Shown here: piece after piece, positions 1 through 4,103 of the stretch
How the letters are laid out: each line of letters begins with the position of its first letter
Position numbering within the stretch: the stretch's first letter is position 1
From: Candidatus Woesearchaeota archaeon
GTDB lineage: Archaea > Nanobdellota > Nanobdellia > Woesearchaeales > GW2011-AR9
Length of the DNA: 6,840 bases
Assembly (NCBI GenBank): GCA_018303045.1
Contig: JAGVYX010000043.1
Span: forward strand, 1 to 6,840
Direction: 5' to 3'
Translations under genes and position numbers: made by a program
The notes under the pieces: model-generated
Told to the model about the DNA's origin: nothing
The model's database searches: none
Seen by the model: only the letters and a program-made list of their open reading frames with translations

Positions 1-16
1 TATTTTCTTCATTTCA

Positions 17-51
17 TGTACCGAAAATATAATCTGTTATTTTCGTGTATA
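17..51. repeat. Imperfect inverted repeat (hairpin 1)
   Basis: CGAAAATA at 22-29 is perfectly complementary to TATTTTCG at 38-45, leaving an 8-nt loop. With T46 bulged the stem extends by 17-21 pairing with 47-51, including one G.T pair, to about 13 pairs. It lies in a gene-free stretch downstream of the minus-strand zinc-protein gene and directly abuts a second hairpin. It may be a transcript-end structure, a small RNA element or a protein-binding dyad; the sequence does not decide which. Confidence 0.6.
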
Positions 52-96
52 CAAAAGGCACAAAATTCTGTTCGGAATTTTGAGTCTTTTGGTATA
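48..96. repeat. Long imperfect inverted repeat (hairpin 2)
   Basis: The stem has three segments: TATA 48-51 with TATA 93-96 (G92 bulged), CAAAAGGC 52-59 with GTCTTTTG 84-91 (one G.T pair), and CAAAATTC 61-68 with GAATTTTG 75-82. There is one A-A mismatch (60/83). This gives about 20 paired positions around a 6-nt loop. It starts 16 nt beyond the stop of the minus-strand gene, so it could shape that transcript's 3' end. It shares bases 48-51 with hairpin 1, so the two structures compete or stack. Confidence 0.65.
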
Positions 97-111
97 AATT
101 AAAGAAAAGAT

Positions 112-279
112 TCATTCGCTGGAACCGCCAGTTTCATTTTCAGAACTCATTTGATCTTCACCGGTTTTTTCTGCTGGTTTCTCTTCAGAGCCCATTTGGC
201 TCTCTTCTGTTTTCTCTAAAGAGCAGACATGTTCTGTATTATCTGAATACTCTTCACCGCATTTTTCACATTTAGCCAT
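112..279 (-). CDS. Small zinc-ribbon-like protein with acidic duplicated tail
   Basis: A 55-residue protein. The N-terminus has a plausible zinc site C4-x2-C7-x9-H17-x-C19, resembling half of a zinc ribbon. From residue 21 it is hydrophilic and acidic, rich in Glu, Ser and Thr, and probably disordered. That tail contains a 15-residue tandem duplication (residues 22-36 and 37-51, sharing EKT, QM and SE). The start was chosen because GAGGTGA (minus strand, 285-291) lies 5 nt before the ATG; the reading frame continues upstream to 591 but runs antisense to the regulator gene and lacks such a site. It is transcribed divergently from the Lrp-type gene. No membrane segment or signal peptide is visible. 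I do not recognise a named family; nucleic-acid or protein binding through the Cys/His cluster is inference. Confidence 0.8.
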   Translation of the reverse strand: MAKCEKCGEEYSDNTEHVCSLEKTEESQMGSEEKPAEKTGEDQMSSENETGGSSE

Positions 280-284
280 AAATT

Positions 285-291
285 TCACCTC
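285..291 (-). promoter_or_regulatory. Strong Shine-Dalgarno site of the 55-aa gene
   Basis: On the minus strand this reads GAGGTGA, followed by 5 nt and the ATG at 279. It fixes the start of the small zinc protein. It contrasts with the regulator, topA and BRO-like genes, which have no well-placed Shine-Dalgarno site and look leaderless. Confidence 0.8.
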
Positions 292-312
292 AAAAGCTGA
301 ACAATGCAATGT

Positions 313-320
313 TATATTAA
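313..320 (-). promoter_or_regulatory. Putative TATA box of the 55-aa gene
   Basis: The minus strand reads TTAATATA here. A start about 25 nt downstream would fall near position 291, at the edge of the Shine-Dalgarno site, giving a very short leader. The match to the archaeal TATA consensus is moderate. It sits back to back with the plus-strand TATA box at 349-356, so divergent transcription leaves from one compact region. Confidence 0.45.
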
Positions 321-348
321 CGCTTCTTGATGATACTGAGAAAAATCT

Positions 349-356
349 TTTATAAA
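349..356 (+). promoter_or_regulatory. TATA box of the Lrp/AsnC-type gene
   Basis: TTTATAAA, preceded by an A-rich stretch that could serve as a BRE. Its centre is 25.5 nt upstream of the ATG at 378, the usual TATA-to-start distance in archaea, so the transcript probably begins at or next to the start codon (leaderless). This supports 378 over the upstream in-frame TTG 327 and ATG 330, which lie before the box. Confidence 0.7.
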
Positions 357-359
357 ATT

Positions 360-397
360 GAGGAATCTGAAAATAAAATGGAGGAATCAGAAAAATA
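360..397 (+). repeat. Direct repeat with 21-bp period over the regulator's start
   Basis: GAGGAATCTGAAAATA at 360-375 and GAGGAATCAGAAAAATA at 381-397 are near-identical and offset by 21 bp, about two helical turns. The first copy lies between TATA box and start codon; the second covers codons 2-7. Repeats phased on one face of the helix over a promoter suit binding by an oligomeric Lrp-type protein, so this is a candidate autoregulatory operator. The alternative is a simple in-frame 7-codon duplication (EES motifs). Confidence 0.5.
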
Positions 398-902
398 CTT
401 AAATAAACGCCCTGTTGGCTTTTTAATGGATAAAAAAGATTTAAAGTTGTTGCAGGTTCTCGATGCAGATGTTCGCATTCCCATTTCGGTAATCGCTCAA
501 CATCTAGGGTTAACAGAAAATGCCATTCGATATCGAATTGACAGGCTGCAGAAGCGCGGATATTTGCGGGGCTTTTCGGTGAAGCTTTCACCGAATCATT
601 TTGGAAAAAATATTGAGGTAGTTTTCTCCATTAATGTTCGGCCGGATTCTTTAGCCTCCTCTTTGCAAAAATTATCGGAATTCTCTGAATTCACCAAGGT
701 TTATCGCTGTTCTGGAGAATATTCCATTGTCTGCATTGGGCTTTTTAATGATAATGAGCAATTAAATGATTTCCTTAACCGAAAACTCTTAGTGGAAGTT
801 CCAGTTACCGATTGGGCTGAGCATATTATATTAAAATCCTACAAGAATGATGAATTTAATGTCAAGATGATTAGTAATTCAAATCCAAACCTTTTTATAT
901 AA
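378..902 (+). CDS. Lrp/AsnC-family transcriptional regulator
   Basis: A 174-residue protein with the two-domain layout of Lrp/AsnC (feast/famine) regulators. After 16 extra N-terminal residues, an AsnC-type winged helix-turn-helix spans about 17-70: DLKLLQVLDADVRIPISVIA, then the recognition region LTENAIRYRIDRLQKRGYL. A RAM-like ligand/oligomerisation domain follows at about 78-155, with the characteristic turn SGEYSIVCIG at 112-121. Members bind DNA as dimers or higher oligomers and often respond to amino acids; the effector here cannot be read. The start at 378 is chosen from TATA spacing; an internal Met at 426, just before the HTH, is possible, and an upstream TTG/ATG (327/330) is unlikely. 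The stop overlaps the topA TATA box, and topA starts 20 nt later. A direct repeat at the promoter suggests autoregulation. Family assignment is firm; its target genes are unknown. Confidence 0.88.
   Translation: MEESEKYLNKRPVGFLMDKKDLKLLQVLDADVRIPISVIAQHLGLTENAIRYRIDRLQKRGYLRGFSVKLSPNHFGKNIEVVFSINVRPDSLASSLQKLSEFSEFTKVYRCSGEYSIVCIGLFNDNEQLNDFLNRKLLVEVPVTDWAEHIILKSYKNDEFNVKMISNSNPNLFI
894..901 (+). promoter_or_regulatory. TATA box of topA inside the regulator's 3' end
   Basis: TTTATATA, centred 25.5 nt before the topA ATG at 923, the same spacing as at the regulator gene. It is made from the last sense codons and the start of the stop codon of the upstream gene. There is no Shine-Dalgarno site before 923, so topA is probably transcribed from here as a leaderless mRNA, independent of or in addition to read-through. 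Confidence 0.65.
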
Positions 903-922
903 TCTACAAAACACATAATGTA

Positions 923-3196
923 ATGGTCGAATTAATTATTAGTGAAAAACCCTCCTCCGCGCAAAAAATAGCTGAAGCTTTGGCTGATACGAAATTAATA
1001 AAAAAAAAGAATAAGAATACTTCTTATTATGAATTGACACATGGAAAGATTAAAATAATTGTAACTTCAGCCGTAGGCCATTTATATGGGCTGGTAGAAG
1101 CCAAAAAGCAGGCTTGGTATTATCCGATTTTTGATATTAAATGGCAGGCCTCGTATCTTACTTCCCCGAAGTTAGCTTATGTTAAAGATTATATTGACAC
1201 TATTGCCTTATTGGCAAAGAAATCTGAACAAATAACCGTTGCCTGTGATTTTGATGTCGAAGGAGAAGTTATTGGCTTAAATGTGGTGCGGTTTGCCTGC
1301 CAAAGAAAAGATGCTAATCGAATGAAATTTTCTACGCTGACTAAACCTGATTTAGTAGAGGCTTATGAACAGAAAAACAGGCATTTGGATTGGGGGCAGG
1401 CTAATGCCGGCGAAACCAGGCATAAATTGGATTGGTTTTACGGGATTAATTTATCCAGGGCTTTAACTGCTTCAGTAAAGGCTGCCGGGTCATTTAAAGT
1501 TATGTCAGCTGGAAGAGTGCAGGGGCCGGCTCTGAAATTACTGGTTGAACGGGAACGGCAGATTAGAGATTTCAAGCCTGAACCGTTCTGGGAAATATTG
1601 CTCCAAGGCGAATTTAAGAATCAGCTTCTGGAAGGGGCTCATCATCGAGGCAGGATTACCAATAAGAAAGATGCAGATCAAATCATGTCTAAAGTTAAAG
1701 GTCAGAAACTGGCGGTGGTTGCCAATGTTAAAGCTAGTATCCGGTCTCAAGCTCCGCCAACTCCCTTTGATTTAACCAGTTTACAGTCAGAAGCTTATGC
1801 CCAGTTTAAGTTTACTCCTAAACAAACCCTGGATATTGCCCAAAGCCTGTATTTAGCCGGGCTGACTTCTTATCCCAGAACTTCCTCGCAAAAATTAGAT
1901 CCTAAATTAGGATTTGAAAAAATCCTTAAACAGTTAAGCCGGCAGTCTGCTTATGGCCAATTATGCGGGGAATTGTTAAAACTGAAGGAGCTTAAGCCTA
2001 ACAACGGCCCCAAAACTGATCCTGCCCATCCAGCAATTTATCCCACCGGACTAGTTCCTGGAAATCTAAGACTTCAAGATAAAAAAATTTATGATTTAAT
2101 TGTTAAACGCTTTTTAGCGACTTTTGCCAAGCCGGCAGTTCGGGAAACGATGGAAATTTCTCTGGATGTTAATCAGGAATTGTTTACGGCTAAAGGAACC
2201 AGAACTATTGAAGAAAATTGGCACCGTTTCTATAAGCCCTATGTTCGGCTGGAAGAATTAACTTTGCCGGAAATGAAACAAGGCGACCAGGTTAGAATTA
2301 AGAAACTGGAGCAAGTAGATAAGGAAACCCAGCCGCCCAGCCGGTATAATCAAAGTTCAATTATCAAAGAGTTGGAAAAAAGAAATTTAGGGACTAAAGC
2401 TACGCGAGCAGACATCTTAGACCGCCTGTTTAAACGGGGATACATTGAAGGAGTGCAGATTAAAGTAACCCAATTTGGCGAAGAAACCACGGCGATTCTG
2501 GAAAAATATGCTCCAACGATTCTGGATCAGCAATTAACCGCGGAATTTGAAGAAGATATGGACAAAATTAGGGAGGGCAAGGAAAAGCCCGATAAGGTTC
2601 TGGAAAGAGCCCAAAAAAGTTTAATAAAATTATTGGAAAACTTTCAAAAGAAAGAGGCGCAAATTGGCAAAGAATTGTTAGGTTCAGTTCGAGCTACTCA
2701 GGATGAGCAAAATTATATTGGCGCCTGTCATTTATGCAAAAAAGGAAAATTAATGATCCGATTTGGGAAATTCGGCCGTTTTGTGGCCTGTGATTCCTAT
2801 CCCGCCTGTAAAACTATCTTTAAAATTCCTTCCGGACTGGTTAAAAGAACAGATAAGCTTTGCCCGCATGACAATTATCCGATTGTGGAAGTAGCAGTTA
2901 AAGGAGCAGCAGTTAAGGGAAAACGGCTTAGGAGTTATTGTTTAAAGGCTGATTGCGCCACCAAAGTTTCTGCTGTAGAAGCTAAAGAAGCTAAAAAGGT
3001 CGAGCAGCATAAAATTAAGAAGAATTGCCCCAAATGCGCCAAAGAGTTAGTGGTTAGGAAGTCATTTTATGGTGAATTTCTGGCTTGTCCGGGGTTTCCC
3101 TCCTGCAGGTATACAGAAAATTTTGATAAAAATACCGGTCATTTTGAAAAACCGCAGATTAAAACAGAAGGTAAAGTGGCTGCAGAAAAGAGATAG
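923..3196 (+). CDS. topA: DNA topoisomerase I, type IA (archaeal TopA)
   Basis: A 757-residue type IA topoisomerase, which cuts one strand through a 5'-phosphotyrosine link, passes the other strand and relaxes negative supercoils. The TOPRIM domain is N-terminal, with the catalytic Glu of SEKPSS (E8) and the metal-binding acidic motif DFDVEGE at 109-115. Family motifs follow: MSAGRVQGPAL (194-204), PPTPFDLTSLQSEA (278-291), the active-site segment LTSYPRTSS with Tyr317 and Arg319, and HPAIYPTG (369-376). The C-terminus carries zinc-ribbon repeats: C602/C605/C623/C629, a degenerate middle one (C647, C673, C678) and C702/C705/C722/C728. Length and layout fit an intact archaeal TopA; there is no helicase domain, so it is not reverse gyrase. 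The ATG at 923 is supported by the TATA box 25 nt upstream and by the conserved start VELIISEKPS. The tail after residue 730 is Lys-rich and probably flexible. No frameshift is seen. Confidence 0.96.
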   Translation: MVELIISEKPSSAQKIAEALADTKLIKKKNKNTSYYELTHGKIKIIVTSAVGHLYGLVEAKKQAWYYPIFDIKWQASYLTSPKLAYVKDYIDTIALLAKKSEQITVACDFDVEGEVIGLNVVRFACQRKDANRMKFSTLTKPDLVEAYEQKNRHLDWGQANAGETRHKLDWFYGINLSRALTASVKAAGSFKVMSAGRVQGPALKLLVERERQIRDFKPEPFWEILLQGEFKNQLLEGAHHRGRITNKKDADQIMSKVKGQKLAVVANVKASIRSQAPPTPFDLTSLQSEAYAQFKFTPKQTLDIAQSLYLAGLTSYPRTSSQKLDPKLGFEKILKQLSRQSAYGQLCGELLKLKELKPNNGPKTDPAHPAIYPTGLVPGNLRLQDKKIYDLIVKRFLATFAKPAVRETMEISLDVNQELFTAKGTRTIEENWHRFYKPYVRLEELTLPEMKQGDQVRIKKLEQVDKETQPPSRYNQSSIIKELEKRNLGTKATRADILDRLFKRGYIEGVQIKVTQFGEETTAILEKYAPTILDQQLTAEFEEDMDKIREGKEKPDKVLERAQKSLIKLLENFQKKEAQIGKELLGSVRATQDEQNYIGACHLCKKGKLMIRFGKFGRFVACDSYPACKTIFKIPSGLVKRTDKLCPHDNYPIVEVAVKGAAVKGKRLRSYCLKADCATKVSAVEAKEAKKVEQHKIKKNCPKCAKELVVRKSFYGEFLACPGFPSCRYTENFDKNTGHFEKPQIKTEGKVAAEKR

Positions 3197-3248
3197 GTTA
3201 GGTTCAAATTTAAGGGAGAAGGATGGTTTAGGGAGGGTTAACCTACTT

Positions 3249-3304
3249 TTAGTCACTAAATTATATTAGTCATTAATTATATTTATTAGTCATTAATTAT
3301 ATTT
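3249..3304. repeat. Three tandem AT-rich repeats (18-19 bp)
   Basis: Copies begin at 3249, 3267 and 3286. The last two are identical over 19 nt (TTAGTCATTAATTATATTT); the first differs slightly. Copy 1 begins with the perfect dyad TTAGT-C-ACTAA (3249-3259), which is one mismatch off in copies 2 and 3. The period is near two helical turns. The array sits 52 nt downstream of topA and ends in a T5 run. It could be a set of protein-binding sites or iteron-like elements, or simple slippage expansion. Confidence 0.7.
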
Positions 3305-3306
3305 TT
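3302..3306 (+). terminator. Possible T-rich terminator after topA
   Basis: A T5 run at the end of the tandem repeat array, about 105 nt past the topA stop, with an earlier T4 at 3247-3250. Archaeal termination uses oligo-T tracts without needing a hairpin, so this is a reasonable but weak candidate. Confidence 0.35.
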
Positions 3307-3344
3307 ATCTCTGGTGATGATGTCCCTTCTCCAAACCAATAAAG

Positions 3345-3352
3345 TTTATAAG
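3345..3352 (+). promoter_or_regulatory. Putative TATA box upstream of the RNA hairpin
   Basis: TTTATAAG, preceded by an A-rich BRE-like stretch. The predicted start about 25.5 nt downstream is near 3374, which coincides with the 5' arm of the hairpin at 3370-3434. This agreement supports a transcript beginning with that structure, either a small RNA or a long structured leader of the 145-residue protein gene. Confidence 0.45.
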
Positions 3353-3369
3353 GTAAACGCTTAGTTCTA

Positions 3370-3434
3370 TTGTATCTATAGAGCAGGAGATAATTATTTG
3401 ATCATTTACCTGCGCTATATTCCGAGAGATACAA
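3370..3434 (+). ncRNA. Candidate structured RNA or 5' leader hairpin
   Basis: The outer stem is TTGTATC (3370-3376) with GATACAA (3428-3434). The inner stem is TATAG-A-GCAGG (3377-3387) with CCTGC-G-CTATA (3409-3419), holding one A.G opposition and an AT-rich 21-nt loop. The stems are joined by an 8-nt one-sided bulge (3420-3427). In total about 17 base pairs are visible in otherwise unstructured AT-rich spacer. A TATA box at 3345-3352 would start transcription at about its 5' edge. It does not show a box C/D pair or a convincing H/ACA pocket, so no RNA class is assigned. Strand is inferred from the promoter. Confidence 0.45.
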
Positions 3435-3468
3435 CTATTTTAAACAATTATTTGTGTCTTTTGTTATA

Positions 3469-3476
3469 TTATAAAA
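3469..3476 (+). promoter_or_regulatory. Putative proximal TATA box of the 145-aa gene
   Basis: TTATAAAA, followed by transcription start possibilities at 3491-3499. An overlapping TTATATTA (3464-3471) would start at about 3493, just including the Shine-Dalgarno site. The surrounding AT-richness makes the exact box uncertain. Confidence 0.4.
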
Positions 3477-3491
3477 TTATATCCTTATAAA

Positions 3492-3497
3492 AGGTGG
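3492..3497 (+). promoter_or_regulatory. Shine-Dalgarno site of the 145-aa gene
   Basis: AGGTGG, followed by 6 nt and the ATG at 3504. This is the only plus-strand gene in the window with a well-placed Shine-Dalgarno site, so its mRNA has at least a short leader. Confidence 0.75.
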
Positions 3498-3503
3498 TTT
3501 AGT

Positions 3504-3941
3504 ATGACTATAGTTAAAATCAATGTGCATAAGGTTTCCGCTCATCGCAGTTTGGAAGCCAAAGGCGGACAGGTTAAGATCAATAATAATGTTTCCATAA
3601 CCAATGTGGAAGATATGAAATTTGATATTCCTGGAAAAAAGGGTTTAAAATTCACTTTTGCTTTTAACTGCAGTTATGAACCGGATTTGGGAAAGATGGA
3701 AGTGGAAGGCCAGGTCTTGTATGTTGAAGATGAAAAAAAGGTGTCTAAAGTTCTGGAGGAATGGAAAAATGGAAAGAAAATTCCTTTAGATGTAATGGAA
3801 GACGTAGTAAATGCTGCCCTGCATAAAGGGAATATTCAGGCCATTAAAATCAGCGAAGATTTAAGTTTGCCCAGCCCTCTGCCTTTGCCGAAAGTAAACA
3901 AAATAACTGAAGAGACTAATAAGCCTGTTTCTAAGAAATAA
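3504..3941 (+). CDS. Conserved archaeal-type hypothetical protein, possibly SecB-like
   Basis: A 145-residue soluble protein without signal peptide or membrane segment. Residues 1-75 are rich in alternating hydrophobic strands (VKINNNVSITNVEDMKF; LKFTFAFNCSYEP; GKMEVEGQVLYVED), followed by a helical stretch at about 77-112 (KKVSKVLEEW to VVNAALHKGN), a strand, and a Pro-rich LSLPSPLPLPKV at 121-132. The last 13 residues are polar and probably disordered. Antiparallel strands, then helices, then an L-x-LP-x-P-x-P ending resemble small archaeal proteins compared with the SecB chaperone fold (which keeps unfolded preproteins soluble), but that is a pattern-based inference. The start is set by the Shine-Dalgarno site 6 nt upstream. 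It stands alone between an RNA-like hairpin and a T8 terminator. The gene call is solid; the function is tentative. Confidence 0.85.
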   Translation: MTIVKINVHKVSAHRSLEAKGGQVKINNNVSITNVEDMKFDIPGKKGLKFTFAFNCSYEPDLGKMEVEGQVLYVEDEKKVSKVLEEWKNGKKIPLDVMEDVVNAALHKGNIQAIKISEDLSLPSPLPLPKVNKITEETNKPVSKK

Positions 3942-3980
3942 TCAGGCATTGAAGGAATATTTCAGGTTTCTATTCTTATA

Positions 3981-3988
3981 TTTTTTTT
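3981..3988 (+). terminator. Oligo-T terminator after the 145-aa gene
   Basis: A run of eight T, 40 nt past the stop codon and about 77 nt before the next TATA box. This is the strongest oligo-T tract in the window and fits archaeal intrinsic termination. It separates this gene from the Cdc48 gene. Confidence 0.65.
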
Positions 3989-4064
3989 AATTCTAAAATC
4001 CTGTTTAGTTCTAAATTTAATTAGTCGAATTTATTGGCTCATAAATCATTTTTTAACCATAAAT

Positions 4065-4072
4065 TTTATATA
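4065..4072 (+). promoter_or_regulatory. TATA box of the Cdc48/VAT gene
   Basis: TTTATATA, identical to the topA box. A start 25-27 nt past its centre would be at about 4094-4096. That is downstream of the first in-frame ATG (4089) and just upstream of the second (4104), which favours 4104 with a leader of about 9 nt. Confidence 0.6.
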
Positions 4073-4103
4073 GTGTCCATCCTAAAAAATGCTTGAAATA
4101 GCT

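Noticed and set aside
327..377. Longer regulator start at TTG 327 or ATG 330
   Set aside because: These codons lie upstream of the TATA box, have no Shine-Dalgarno site, and add residues outside the Lrp/AsnC fold.
280..591. Upstream extension of the minus-strand 55-aa gene to 159 residues
   Set aside because: The extension is antisense to the regulator gene, while a perfect-looking GAGGTGA site precedes the internal ATG at 279.
3249..3304. CRISPR array
   Set aside because: The units are directly contiguous and AT-rich with no unique spacers between them.
3313..3340. GTGATGA at 3314-3320 resembles box C of a box C/D guide RNA
   Set aside because: No CTGA box D or D' follows at a suitable distance and no terminal stem is seen.
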